Source of the DNA: Portulaca oleracea
Taxonomy: Eukaryota; Streptophyta; Magnoliopsida; Caryophyllales; Portulacaceae
Length of the DNA stretch: 64,000 nt
Direction of reading: 5' to 3'
Assembly: GCA_029582165.1 (NCBI GenBank)
Contig: CM055882.1
Span: 14,827,001 to 14,891,000 of the forward strand
Shown here: positions 11,860 through 24,700 of the stretch, in pieces
Position numbering within the stretch: position 1 is the first letter of the stretch
Layout: each line of letters starts with the position of its first letter
The notes under the pieces: generated by a model
Told to the model about the DNA's origin: nothing
Databases searched by the model: none
Seen by the model: the letters and a program-made list of their open reading frames with translations, nothing else
Translations under genes and position numbers: made by a program

Positions 11860-13170
11860 CAATAAGCGACTTAAGCCCAGTCAGTTCATGTGTCCCGTTG
11901 GTTGACCGCCTTATGCGATCGATGGGCGTTCAACAATATGGACGTCGTCGTGAGTGGACATTTATCTTCATGGATCACATGGTATTGCTTATGCCAAGTT
12001 CCTTTTTGAACTCATTATTTTTGGAAACCACATTGGTCACTGATTTTGTGTTCCTCTTGCCGCGTCATGCGATAGTTGTTGTTATACAGGGCGATCACTT
12101 GATTGCTTCATGGATAGATCGACTTAAACCTAGCCCCATTTTCCACATCACCGGTCCTTCCATTACATGTGCAACGCCTTATGAACACGACCTAACTAAC
12201 AATCGCTGGAAATTGCTATTTACACCGGATACAAGGGTAATGGAAATCATACCGACATGTCCCCTCATTCCGATCCAGTACTAAACATCGTTCCAACTCT
12301 TCGTTGAGGCCCCTAACAATGTCAACCGCTCCATAGGTATATATATAGTGTTCACTAAATTATTGTATACTTTTCTCATTTTTCTTTTTATGTTTTATAT
12401 CATTCTCTGACTGCTAACCACATATTTACATCTTATTTATTCATCCAGATGTTATCGGTGTTATTGTCATTGCAACACTTGCTGGAGTCAGTTACAGTCG
12501 AACCTCGGACACTAATCGTAGACTCATAAGGACTGTACGCCAACAATTACTACTCTGTGACAAGCAGTACCTCTTTCAACTATATAATTGCTTAACTTAT
12601 GCTTTGCCTTTTGTATAATCTCATTACTTGGAGTTGAGTGGTCTGTATGTATGTGCATGATGCATCTTTTGCTGATTACACTATGGGGTGATTTTGCAGA
12701 AATTGAGGGCATCGAGCTATACAACAGAGACAACATACTACTTGTTTCCAGAGTCAGAATTGACTCTTATCATGGTAGTGCCACAACCTATTTTCATTAT
12801 GTACCCCATTCTCTTACTTAATAATTTATTAACTCAATATATCATGTGTTGACCAATTATCTCAAGATCAACTTCGTTGAGCACCATACCCTGTAGTTCG
12901 TTGATGATTGCTCCTAGCATCCATAAACGGATGCCTTAGAATCATGGTATATAATTCGTTCTTCTACTTAATTGTTCATTTTTCAAAGGTTCTTCATTTT
13001 ATAATTTTGCCCTCCCGGATGTTAGGTCTGACTTATACATTATGGAACAACGCCTTAAGTGGATGCATAATAAGCCCTCGCACATAACTGACCGACTAAT
13101 ATTTTATTCCGCTCGAAGCATTCCACTTCTAGGCTTTATACCTACGACAGATGTATGTATTTTCGTCAAT
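11860..13170 (+). pseudogene. RPA1-like (OB-fold) relic, probably Helitron cargo
   Basis: Frames on the plus strand carry pieces typical of the RPA70-like proteins found with plant Helitrons: DLSPVSSCVPLVDRLMRS followed by GRRREWTFIFMDHM (11865-11990), a central segment with SRTSDTNRRLIRTV (about 12490-12540), and LWGDFAEIEGIELYN (about 12684-12725). Intron-like gaps and stops lie between them, and a last piece near 13030-13130 has MEQRLKWMHNKP. The gene is fragmented and cannot give a protein. It would have encoded a single-strand DNA-binding OB-fold protein. The order helicase then RPA and the Helitron-like end at 13954 support one Helitron relic. Confidence 0.65.
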
Positions 13171-13272
13171 ACCAGTTACGATCCATTATGTGGTTAACTA
13201 TAAGTATACCCTCACTGACATTGTTATTAAAATTCTGATCCGAATAAGGATTCTACGAGGTATTTTTATTAA

Positions 13273-13838
13273 GGGGTTTTTGGATGATAATATGGAAACC
13301 TTTGGGGGTGTTGGATTGTAATATACCAACCTTTACTATTGGACAGCAATATCCCTGACCTTTATACCTGAGTGAGATTATTATATCAACAGTAACTAAG
13401 GGGGTGGTGAACCGGTCTCCATGCATATTAACGTGGCTGGCGAAGGGAAAAAAATTGTCTCAAGCCAATAACCTCATTAACCCATTAGTTTTTCTCACTA
13501 ACCCACATTACAAGACATTGGTTAGTTGTGTTTCACGTCAATACGAAGACCGTTTCACCACCCCGTTAGTCACTGTGTTAGGGCTGATTTTTTTTTTAAA
13601 CATGGGTTAGTGAGAAAAATGGAGGGGTTAACGGTGTTATTGGGCAATTGCCGGTTATTTTCCCTCTGTCTGTTACATCAGAATCGAGACCATTTAACCA
13701 GTCACCTCCCCCTTAGTCACTGTTGGTATAATAATCTCATCTAAGTATAAAGGTCAGGGATATTATTGTCCAATAGTAAAGGTTGATATATTACAATCCA
13801 ATACCCCCAAAGGTTAGTATATTTTCATCCAATATCCC
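13273..13838. mobile_element. Foldback MULE-type MITE with perfect 9-bp target duplication
   Basis: The 566-bp element has arms of about 140 bp (13273-13415 against 13700-13838) with few mismatches, beginning GGGGTTTTTGGATG on the left. The flanks carry TTTTATTAA at 13264-13272 and 13839-13847, a perfect 9-bp duplication. The loop region is non-coding. It lies inside the presumed Helitron relic, near its 3' end. Confidence 0.85.
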
Positions 13839-13924
13839 TTTTATTAACTAATAAATCATCATTTTAGGATTTTTCTTTTTACAATTAACTTACAAATAAT
13901 TACGGTTTGTGAAATATAAAGCAA

Positions 13925-13954
13925 CCTTGCGCATTGCACGGGCCGTTTTGCTAG
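13925..13954 (+). mobile_element. Helitron 3' terminus
   Basis: The sequence holds an imperfect G+C-rich hairpin (around TTGCGCATTGCACGGGC) followed by CTAG at 13951-13954 and then T. A short hairpin followed by CTRR and insertion next to T is the known Helitron 3' end. It follows the helicase and RPA relics on the same strand. The next base pair of the sequence is TC followed by an ATAATAAAAG-type run, which resembles a Helitron 5' end. Confidence 0.6.
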
Positions 13955-14790
13955 TCCTTTATATACTATAATAAAAGCCTGAATAAGCAGACAGTTACAC
14001 GCTAAACAAAGTTTCCTACCGCTTTACCTCTACTGTTCACATAGGGTTTCCTTATTTTTCTTCTCCTTTTTGCTTGTTTGTTGTCAACCGAAATTCTTCC
14101 TACATGTTCACACTGAACCTCGTTATTTTTTCTCTCCTCTTTGTTTGCTTGCTTCCAATTATATATGTTGCCTGCTTGCTGCTTGTTAACTTTTTACATC
14201 TAATCCCCAATTAGTCGCAGATAAAGATGAAACAAAACCCCCTATTTTTTACCACTTGGTCCAATTAGACATAGCCATAATCCATAATGCAACGTTCCAC
14301 ATCTTCTTCTTCTGTACAGTTCAATAGGCATCTACAAACAAACATGGGCAACTACATAGTTGGACCTATACTGGTGATTGCATTCGAAGAATCGCATAGA
14401 TCGCCATCCTCTTGTTCACCTCGTAACATGTCCCTTTTTCACAATTTCAGTTGATTTCTTCCAATCATATTCATCTTTTTCTGTAATATATCTGAATAAT
14501 TTATATGGATGTGGTCCTTTGTTCACCTTGCAAATTTGCACGATTTACATTTTCTTTTGACAAATTGATATGTTTTTGGTTTTATAGAACAACATCAATT
14601 TTATGTCGTTTCATTTGATATTCTCTGGCTATGCACATGACAAAAACAGGGAGTTTATTTTAGTTAAGTACAATAGGGGGTTGGGGGTGTTCTTCACTAG
14701 CAAATTACGTTCGAATGGTGATTGACATAACAATAAATTAAGAAGAAGTTTGAAAAGAAGCATGCTGCCCACAAACCTCCATAAAAAATC
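13955..14790. other. Possible second Helitron start, otherwise AT-rich and unassigned
   Basis: It starts TCCTTTATATACTATAATAA, similar in style to plant Helitron 5' ends, directly after a Helitron 3' end. No ORF or second terminus could be recognised in the following 800 bp. Confidence 0.3.
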
Positions 14791-14799
14791 AACACTCTT

Positions 14800-16480
14800 G
14801 TAGTTGATCTACTAGCTAATTCGTCAAATCCATTTACTTGTTCTTGTTTTTCTTTTTCATATTTTTTATGAGCTCTTCTTTAACTTTTTGTGATACTCCT
14901 TCAAGACTCTTATTTGGTTGCTAAGCAGGCTCTTCTTAAGGTGCTATGCATCCCCACTACTTTTCAAGATATTATCTTCCTAGGCCTTCTGATTAATTCT
15001 CTTATGTTTCGTTGTTCTGCATGACTGTTGCTTTGCTCAACGCCTGAACATGCTACTTCAAACTTCACTTCATTCTCAAGACTTTGAACCAAATTATTGT
15101 TTTGAACATTGAATGATTATGTGTTCTCCAAGGCCTTTTTTTGTAACTCACTCCAATCTTGAAAACTGAATGTAACTGCCATATCAACTTTTAGACATTC
15201 CAAGTTCTCATTTATTTTTCTAAGCTCTTTATAAAAGATTGGCTCATTTCAATAGCCACCTGGTGAATGTTTCGACTTCTCAAGGGGGCCTATCGGTTAT
15301 TGATATTTAATGTCGTGTTTGTAGCATGTGGTGACCCTTCAACTTCTCATGGTTCTTCTTGTCTAATTTGAATGAGCGACCCAAATTGATGATCATCATG
15401 ATCTCGTATTCCACGATCATCAATCGAGTTTTGAGTTCTATATGCATCTAGTTGTTCTTTGCTCTGATTACAATTGTCAAATTGAAGCTGTGAGTCTTGG
15501 GCCTGGATGATCCAATGAAAACCCGAGCTTGATGACATTGACTGAAGCTCCTTGTGCTCAAAAACCTCCATTTCTTTAATGAAAATTTTATAAGAATGAT
15601 CATCAATTGCTAAGAACATTTCCCCTTCACTTTTCCTAAAGACTTCTGTATTGATCATGGCTTTCATCACGTCAAAGTCATTTGGGTGCTTTAAACTTTG
15701 CTTTGTTCGGATGAGGCTTCCCTATAGCTCAACAATTATCTGAAAGTTCTTCTTCAACCATCCATGAGGTGGTACCCATGGATACTTATCCATACACTTT
15801 TATGTTCACCCACTTCATATGCACTCCACTTCGTTACCTCCATAAAGCTTTCTTCTAGTCCTTGTAATCTCCTTAAACCTCAGGATGAACTTGACACTAC
15901 TTAAGGCATTGACTTTCTCTATTTTTGGGGGTAGGTGTTCCAATGTGGTAATGGTCTTTAATTCGCATGATTATCTTATAATACATACCACATTCGTTTT
16001 TATCTATTCTTCAAAGTTGAATTTTTCTCACCTCTGATGTAAGCCACTTCCTCCATTTGTGATCCTGATGTTTGTTAGCTTGTTTGAAACTCTCCCTTCT
16101 TGATCCAAACTTATCTGACTCTCCTTATATCATCCTTCCTTTTGGCTTCTTTCATGGTTATCCATTGCTCCCTTATCGATTTTCGATTAAATATCTATCT
16201 GCTTGCTTTGGCATCTTCCTTGTTCCAAAAGTGTAGAAATACAAACTTTGATTTAGCCTCCCTTTTCCATGGAATGTATGTCAATTTCACTCTCCCAACC
16301 TTCTAAAAAAAAATTCCTTTTAACCCATATTTGTCTCAGTTTCTTGGTAGATTTCCTTCACAGATTGAGCAGCTTGCTTCAAACTCTCCCCTCTCTCTCT
16401 TGTTTTCTCTCTCCTACTCTGCATATCTCCATTTGCATGTGGAAATTGAGATGCATCAAAACTCCTCTATAAGGGCCTTT
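14800..16480 (-). pseudogene. LINE ORF1-like relic (RRM-like segment and DUF4283-like segment)
   Basis: Read on the minus strand, broken frames from 16480 towards 15350 give an RRM-like segment (phrase FVFLHFWNKEDAKASR, then N-x-KSIREQW), a linker with RRVRxVWIKKGESFKQAN, and further down the DUF4283-like pattern (KSVWISIHGYP... then VMKAMINTEVFRKSEGE at 15347-15670). This order occurs in plant L1-type LINE ORF1 or ORF1-like proteins, which act as nucleic-acid-binding chaperones. Many stops are present. The neighbouring reverse transcriptase relic is on the other strand, so the two are not one intact element. Confidence 0.5.
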
Positions 16481-17569
16481 CTAAGGTACTTTGTTTAGAT
16501 TGAGGGTCATCTTGCCTTCTGTTATTGATCATGCTTAAGGGACATTTGTGTAAGTGAGGGGACATTTGTGCATAACGTATTGTTATGTCAAGAGATAACC
16601 CACGGTTACCAAAGGAAGAATTTATTAGCTCGTTATATGATGAAAATTATACTTAGAAAAGCGTATGACTCTATCTATTAGGAATTTATTAAGGGTGCTA
16701 ATTTCCTCCTTTGATTTGTCTCATGGATCATGATGTATATTACAAGCCTTTCATATTCTATCTATGTCAATGGTCATCCTTATGACTTCTTTAAGGGTGG
16801 TAGGGGTCTTCGTTAGAGGAATCCATTATCCCCTAAGTTGTTTAGTAATGGTTATGGAGTATCTTTCCATACTTTTGAGAGGTCTTGATAACGACCCAAA
16901 GTTTAAGTATCGTCCTGGTTGTAAAGACTTAAAGATTAACTCATTTGATGTGTTAAGGATGTTTTGATTATCTGTTTTAATGCATATTTATACTCAAATC
17001 CAATGCATTTCTCTGATTCTTTCTCAATTTTTCTACACCTCTGGTTTGTATGTGAATCTTGATAAATAACAAATTGTCATTTCTAGTTGTGACATTTAGT
17101 TAGCATATCAAATTCACATGCTCACTGGTTTTTATGCTATTGAGTTATCTTTGCACTACTTGGGTGCCCCAATCACTTCAGAGAGATGTCTAGGCTTGAG
17201 TGTGAAAGTTTGGGTGATAAAATCATTGTAAAATCAAATTTTGGTCCTAAAAAAAGCTTTCTTATAAAGCTAGAGTAGACTTTAGTCAATTCAGTCCTTC
17301 TTGGGGTTTTTGGCTATTGGGCAAGTATATTCATTTTGCCGCAGTCTGTTTTAGAGCAAGTTAACAGAGCTTGCAAGAACTTTATTCGGACTAGGGAGGA
17401 ACACTATTCTCGAGCACCTTTAGTTGAATGGGATACAATTTATGAGCCTCGTAGATTGGGTGGTGTAGGCCTTAGAAATCCAAACATGTGGAACAAAGCT
17501 TGCATCAATAAACTTGTTTGGGATATTGCTCATGACAAGGTTAATTTATAGGTGAGGTGGGTGCACACC

Positions 17570-17570
<1 letters not shown>

Positions 17571-17632
<62 letters not shown>
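17571..17632. repeat. (TA)n microsatellite
   Basis: About 30 uninterrupted TA units lie between the LINE zinc-binding segment and the Cassandra LTR. Confidence 0.95.
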
Positions 17633-17635
<3 letters not shown>

Positions 17636-17717
17636 AGCTCATGAACTAGTGGGTTATTGCCCTAAATCTACAGACCCATGGCACCAGAAACATATTTGTT
17701 TTGTCAAAGAGATTATT

Positions 17718-18009
17718 TGTAACGCCCCGGGCCCTCCCAGGCCGCGGATATTACTGATAACTGCTTTACGGATCGTTGACTAGTCCCATAAATCACCACG
17801 AGTCTTTCCAGCGTGCTTTGTCCTCGATCACATGTTTCCTGGGAAAACTTCCTAGGAGGTCACCCATCCTGAGACTACTCCCAGCCAAGCATGCTTAACT
17901 GAGGAATTTCCAACGGATGAGCTACCTTAAAAGAAGGTGCACCCTTGGTGATATAAAGAGTCATTTAATCACTTTAAACCACACTTAACCATACATCTGG
18001 GGTGTTACA
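17718..18009 (-). mobile_element. Cassandra TRIM solo LTR carrying 5S-rRNA-like sequence
   Basis: The 292-bp LTR begins TGTAACGCCCC and ends GGGGTGTTACA on the plus strand; the 5S-like part reads on the minus strand. It is flanked by a perfect 5-bp duplication TTATT (17713-17717 and 18010-18014), so it is a complete solo LTR. The minus strand from about 17925 to 17840 matches plant 5S rRNA over the internal control region (GTTAAGCATGCTTGGC with one change, GGATGGGTGACCTCC, then AGGAAG). Cassandra elements are known to carry a 5S promoter in their LTRs. It sits in the LINE ORF2 relic. Confidence 0.92.
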
Positions 18010-18599
18010 TTATTAAATGGGACAGTACTAATATTGGAACTTGGAGTTGAAGCTATGATCTCTGATCATTCTTATTCAATGGGCAGCGGTTATAGTTTGT
18101 TCTTTAAGGACCATCACAAGATCTCTTGGACTTGTATTAATTGGAATCATATCTCCACTATAAGGGAATCTTTGATTACATGGTAGCTTGTGTTTTTTAA
18201 TAAATTACTTACTGCTATCAGGTTAGCTAATGATGGAGTTAATGTCTCTACCATTTACTTTGTGTAATATGGCTGAAGAAAATGTTATTCATTTGTTTAT
18301 GCATTATAATTTTGTTGATACTCTTGGAAGACATTTTACTATGAAGTTATCTTTGAAGTCTGATTTTGATAACTTGATTCAACGGGGTTTGAACTAGAAT
18401 AATGCTTGTATATATAACAGGGTTCTTTCTCTCTGTCATAATTCTGAGAAATTTAGTAAACATATAAATCGTTTACTTTCTTAGTCCTTTTTCCACACTG
18501 AGGAGTTTAAGGTTGTGTACTAGGTTTCATACCATAGGGGTCCCCTTTAGACCTTTGGTAATGAATAACTTTTGTTTTCTGCCAAAAAAACATGCATAT

Positions 18600-19800
18600 T
18601 TGATATAGATATATATATGTATGTTTATATACAACAACAAGAAGCCCCGATGTTGCCCACTATTACAAGGTATGAGGGGATCCGAATATAGGCAGACTCC
18701 CCCCCCCCCATACATGACAATACTTAAAAAGACTGATTTCGACGGACCTAAGAAAAAGTTTTCGAAAACCAAAACAAAACCAAAAGCGAAAATCGTTGTA
18801 GCAACAAAGAGAACAAAAAAATAAAAATAAAATAATAATAAGGTGAGAGATAACGCCTACTATGTGTCCACCAAACATTGGGAAGTTAAGCGCGCGAACT
18901 CGACATACTTGAAATACACAAACACATACACCAGAACACACGCAGGCAAGAAAGAGTAGGATGCCCTAATAATAGCCACTCACCCCTCGTCACCCGGCTC
19001 TTTAATCCTATCCTGTCAAACACCCATATTAAGCACCATATTTTTCACTAAGCCTATGTGCCTCAGATTACTTCTAATCATATCCCCCTGTATGTTTTAA
19101 AAACACACACACACACACACACACAGACACATACACGTGTTTCAGACATTTTTTCACATAGGTAAGCTGTTTGACTCATTAAGCCACCTATCGTGGGGGT
19201 ACACTAACTCAATGAGCTTGGATATGGGACAGAGATAGGGGGTGTCAACGCCTAAGAGTGTCCAAACCTTCCATTCAACATTCCTACATCCTATTAAGTA
19301 AGAATGCTCCCCAGACATCGAATGAAAGAGGATGAAAGGTGTCGTGCTTGCAAATGAAGCAAGAACCAATCGATACATGTGTTTTACACATTATTGAATC
19401 AAATTTGTTGAGGGATCCAAGGCGGGAGCCCAATTCAATCGAGACTTATGGTACACAAGTTAAGTGAGGTTCCATTCTAAAACCAATTGGTATTGAAAAG
19501 AGTAATTCAGTTGACTTATACGATGTCATTTCTCTTTTACTTTTTTGATGTGAGACATTTTTATTCATGGGTAAATCTCAACAAAATTAGCCAACATGTT
19601 GTACTCTTTTATTTTGTTATTTTATTTTGGTTTTTTTTTTTTGGCAGAATGTTTTACTTTGTTATTACGTGCATCCTATAAATACACTTGACACCAAAAA
19701 GAAAAAAGAAAGAAAAAAAAATCTAAAGGAGTTTAGAGGGGGGTCGTGAAACGCAAATCTGCAAAATCCGAAAGGAAGAGAGAGACCTATAACTCATTTC
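18600..19800. other. Spacer upstream of SEC31, no gene
   Basis: This stretch contains homopolymer runs (C10 near 18702), a (CA)n tract at 19105-19126 and AT-rich sequence. No ORF with recognisable content is present. The part next to 19800 must hold the SEC31 promoter; I could not identify a confident TATA box. Confidence 0.5.
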
Positions 19801-19816
19801 CCTGATCTGAATCTGC

Positions 19817-19856
19817 CACCCCCCCTCTCTCTCTCTTTCTCCCTCCATCCCTCCAT
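19817..19856 (+). promoter_or_regulatory. CT-rich leader tract of SEC31
   Basis: A C/T-rich run (CCCCCCTCTCTCTCTC and following) lies 80-120 bp before the SEC31 start codon. Such pyrimidine patches are common around plant transcription starts and 5' leaders, so this is probably core promoter or 5' UTR. Confidence 0.45.
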
Positions 19857-19935
19857 TCCTCTGAATTCATCGCAACCCCAAAAGCCCTTGGCCGAAAATC
19901 CCCAAATCAGAGTGTGATCAGATCCACTCAAAATC

Positions 19936-21676
19936 ATGGCATGCATAAAGAGCGTCAACAGATCGGCCTCGGTGGCTCTGTCGCCGGACTCACCGTACCT
20001 GGCGGCCGGCACAATGGCTGGTGCCGTCGATCTTTCCTTCAGCACCTCCGCCTACATCGAGATTTTCAAGCTCGATTTTCAGTCCGATGATCAGGACATA
20101 CCCTTGATCGGTCAGTCCACTAGCTCAGAGCGCTTCAATCGCCTTTCTTGGGGTAAAAATGGATCCAATTCAGATGAGTTTTCCCTCGGCCTTATTGCTG
20201 GTGGCCTCATTGACGGCACCATCGGCCTCTGGAACCCCGCCACTCTGATCCGGTATTTTCACTCACCCTTCTTTGCGATGCGTTTGTTATACTAGTCTTT
20301 TGAAACCCAAACAACATCACCAATCAAGTATGGGGAGATCTGTGTGTAGATTGTCTTGCCCTGCTAGTTGATAATAGCGGGGAGACATCGAAGTAGTATT
20401 TTCGAAGTCGTTTCTATACGGTTGATTGAATTCCTCGTGAACTGAATAAGATTGGCTGTCACTCGTTATTATTTCGTTTCACTGTTTCTGGCGGCATAGT
20501 AATGGTGTGCTTCAGTTGAATTCCTTGGGTTGTAATTATAACTTCAATGATATTAGGAGCGGCTTTCCATTACAACTAGTCAACTAGCATTATTTTTCCG
20601 CTGATGAGGGGGTTTGGGTTGCGGATCCAATGATGAATGCTGGGTTGTCTGTATGGTGCTAACTGTAATAGACCGACGGTTGTGTTTGGAATTTGACTTT
20701 CTGTGTTTTATTCATATGGAAAGTGATTGATTTTAGGTTCTTCTGCTGTTATCTCTGAGTTTACATTTTGAGTTTACCTTGAGTAATGTGCAAAGAATGT
20801 GACATATTATTCTGACTGTAGTCATTATCTACAATCAGTTCTTTGCTGTCCTAATGAGTGGAAGTATATTCTCACGATGATAAGTCGCTGGGGCTTTTAG
20901 ATATACGGACCCATTATTTAGCTGTATCAGGGTCTATTCCATCTCTGCTGTGGATGTGAGGGATATTCAAACTCTGAAGATTTGCTATGCATTAAGATTT
21001 GAGTTTGGATGGAAATGTGAACTTTGGAGATTGTTCATGCTCTCAAAACTTGGAATGATCACAAAGGGAATTAGGAAACAACTGATTTTGCTATCACAAG
21101 ATCCGAAGGTTGTTTTAATTGTTTCTATAAGCAATAGGATAATTAAATTCTTTTACCATGCAGCCAGCCTTTTGCTACTTCACAAATGCATTTCTTTCTA
21201 TCCTTTTCTTAGTATACTGGTTTTGTTGGAATGAATAGTCTGACTTCTTTCTCTGTGCCCTTGGCTATGTTATGAGCAGTTTACCTAATTATTGTAAATC
21301 CCGAGGCTTTGTTCTTTATGTGGGTTATTACCCGCTTACCCTATTCAGCCCAAGTGTACCCATTCTTCCCGTATTTCCTAACGCTTTACTTTTCCACTTG
21401 CCTGACCTTTCTTTACTCCTCTAAACCTACCTTAGTGTGGAATAATTGGATTAAGCTGGAGATAAGGTATTTGAATGCTTTACTCTGATATGCACTTTTG
21501 CATGTGCATTGCTGTGTGCTCTCAAGTCTAGACATTTTTTCTCCTAGTTTTGGTTGGTAGCAGGTTCACGGAAAAAGATTATTATCTCAATTTTAGATGG
21601 TAACAGATATGGGAAAATGTAAATGAGCATTTGAGGCTTCTTAGTGTTCTATATTGTTGATAAATTTCTTGCTTGC

Positions 21677-21725
<49 letters not shown>

Positions 21726-24700
21726 AAATTTCTAGTAACCGTGTAATGAATTTATCAATTGTAACGTTGTTGAATGCCTACCCCAAGGGGAAGAAGTCTG
21801 ATTGTAACATCTTTTCTTCCTTTCAGCTCCGACTACTCCGAGTCAAATGCAAATCCTGTTGTTGCACAATTGTCACGGCATAAAGGACCTGTACGTCTTG
21901 TGCTCTGGCTCTCGTTTGTGTGGTTACCTTTTTGTGATGGTTATTTCCATATTATTTTCGCTTATGCATCTCTTTAATTATTGCAGGTTCGTGGTCTGGA
22001 GTTTAATTCCATCACACCAAACTTGCTGGCTTCGGGGGCTGATGATGGCGAGATCTGCATATGGGATTTGGCATCTCCTAAGGACCCTTCTCATTTTCCT
22101 CCTCTTCGGGTATTTCCGCTATTTATACATCTCTTACATGATTTGAAAGAAATGTAAAAGCATTTCAAAGCGCTAGGAAAAAAGCTTGGAGCTTGACTTG
22201 TATGCATAAAACTTGAAACCTCAATGTCAGGAACTGAGTGTTTTATGCCTCATTCCACATTATAATAGAACAAACAGAATGAGCTGGTGCCTCCCCCTTT
22301 TCTCATGAACAAAAGTTGAAGCATTTCATTACTCCAAATTAATCATGAAATACATGTTAGTCCTCTACTGCAGACTGAATTGCTTATATCATTGTCTCCC
22401 ACCAATTCACATAATGCAGGAAACCCAATATTTAACCCTTGACACTATGTAGTCATAGATGACTGGCATTAGCTCACAGTTGGCAATTTGTATATGAGTC
22501 CAAGAACAGAGACAACAGTCAATGTGTCAGAAAACGAGCATCTCAAGTAATGGTCAAGGCAGTTGACTAGGCTTGTTACGTTGGATTGAATGCATTGTGC
22601 GAGATTTTTTGAAAGTTGACAGCTATTATGTGGAATGCATATCTAAATATTAGCTTCAAATATATTTGTATATAATTGTATGGCGATGTTGACTTGTTTG
22701 CTAATCAATAACTAAGTAAGAGTGCCCAAGTTTTGGTCTTTGATTTCTCGAATAGCCAGTGGTAAGACACATGAATACAAAAACTACTTTAGATTATGAG
22801 AGAATGCACCATTGTGTAGAGCTCAGAGGATGACACCCACTCTGGAGGGCTCAAAACCTGGGAGGTGTTAGTCGGATCTTATTCCGTATTTCCTTGTGGA
22901 GTTTAGATTCCACTGCTTATAGCATATTAAGGTTTGAAAGAGGAAGTCAAGTGAAGTGATCGACCCTTGGTTTGATGGTGATTTTCTGGCTGAGCAGTTT
23001 CTTCATTGGCTTGATGATTTCATGAGTTGATTTTCAATCCTGGATGCCAGTCTGATGGGTGCGGCCTTCCTGACAGTGGCGCCAGTTGAGATTCTGGTCT
23101 GAAAGCTGGCCATTATTTGGATATTAATTTCAATCATTGTTTGCGCACTGGTGAAAAGGTTAAGGTTTAAAACTTTTATGTAAAAATATGAGGCTTACAG
23201 GGTTGCTTTCCTTGGAAAAATAATATGTCAATAATGATTCAAGATAGTGGTGGTGTAATTCAATAAAGAGCTCTCTGGGCACACCTTGGCAGGCTCACAA
23301 AATCCTGAAGCTAATCTGTTACACTTTGCAAAAGGTCCTGCTTGCTTTATGTAACACAATTGATTGTTTGGGGGAAAAAGAAAAAAAAAAAAATCTTCAA
23401 GAGTCCTTCTGTCCCCTCCTTTTCGTTCTGGTAATCTGTTTTTCTCCCTGTATATCTCTATATGTCCTCAAATCTTAAGCCCAAAAGAAGGCAACACATG
23501 CATTGATGTTTGTAATATTAACAAAAATTTTCTTTGATGCCATAGTTATCGTCAAAAAGTATTGTTTGGGGATGGTTTGTAAGCATATTTTAATAAAGTG
23601 TACCTTGTGTCTGAAAAATCCACACGTTCGCCTCAAAGCCCTTGTTCTGTGCCCCAAGACCCTTTATGCTTTTGTGTTCCTCAAACTTTCTTAAGCTAAA
23701 GGTATCATGACACCATTTAATGAATGATTATGCAGGGTAGTGGTTCTGCTGCTCAAGGTGAAATATCTTATTTGTCTTGGAATAGCAAAGTCCAACATAT
23801 CTTGGCTTCTACATCATACAACGGGACAACTGGTGAGGCAGAGTTCATGATGTTTTTCCTTTTTTATTTAAGTGAAGAAAACTCTTTACCCTTGTGCTGA
23901 ATTGTTTGTTTTTTGATAGTTGTCTGGGATTTGAAGAAGCAGAAGCCAGTTATCAGGTAAGGAGGGTGCTCTAAGATATTGTTTAGACCCTCAAGGATGT
24001 GATCTAGTGGGTGGCTTACATGTTTTGGCATATTGCAGCTTTTCGGACTCAAACAGAAGGCGCTGCTCTGTTCTTCAATGGAACCCTGACGTGGCAACTC
24101 AACTAGTTGTTGCATCAGATGATGATAATTCGCCTTCGCTTAGGGTAATGCCTTTCTTCACCTCCTTTACATGGATTTTCAACTAATATGTTATGTGTGC
24201 TTACTATGGTGTAATGTGTTGTCGCAGCTTTGGGATATGAGGAATATTATGTCTCCTGTAAAAGAATTTGTAGGCCACACTAAAGGTTAGAGTTAGATCA
24301 GTATTGCTCTGTTTTCGCACTTCTTATCTTTTTACTTTCCTTTGTTGTTCATGTACTGTTGTACCATTTCTCTGCATTATCTCCCAGCCTTTTTTTGGTC
24401 TTTTGCATTGTGCATCATTTGAGCGGTTAAGCCATGCCTCTAGTCTCTTTTCTGTATCCTTTTGTTTATATGTTTGGTATGGACTATTTCTTTAAAGTTT
24501 ATACTGTTTTTGAACACTGTTGCCAACTTAAATAAGTATATTATGTCTTTTGGATACTGCTGATTGCAACATTGTCGATGCTGACCCTTCAATCTTTTAC
24601 ATGTTTAATATGGTTTAGGGGTGATTTCAATGGCATGGTGCCCCACTGACAGCTCTTATTTGCTCACGTGCGCTAAAGATAATCGTACTATTTGCTGGGA

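Larger units (their letters stand above)
16590..18590 (+). pseudogene. L1-type LINE ORF2 relic (reverse transcriptase and zinc-binding end)
   Basis: Broken plus-strand frames show LINE reverse transcriptase landmarks in order: the catalytic-region start with KAYDS spacing (about 16660), the phrase near KGGRGLR followed by NPLSPKLF (normally RGLRQGDPLSP, about 16795-16840), MEYLSILL (16855), and the C-terminal zf-RVT part with LVEWDTIYEPRRLGGVGLRNPNMWNKA (17336-17551). After a Cassandra solo LTR the end resumes with the MAEENVIHLFMH phrase (about 18270-18310). The 3' end is marked by TTTTCTGCCAAAAAAA near 18573-18587. No Asp-Asp dyad frame is intact. The element is dead and split by later insertions. 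Confidence 0.75.

Noticed and set aside
16590..18590. A live LINE from the two adjacent relics at 14800-18590
   Set aside because: The ORF1-like part is on the minus strand and the ORF2 part on the plus strand, both full of stops, so they are separate dead fragments.
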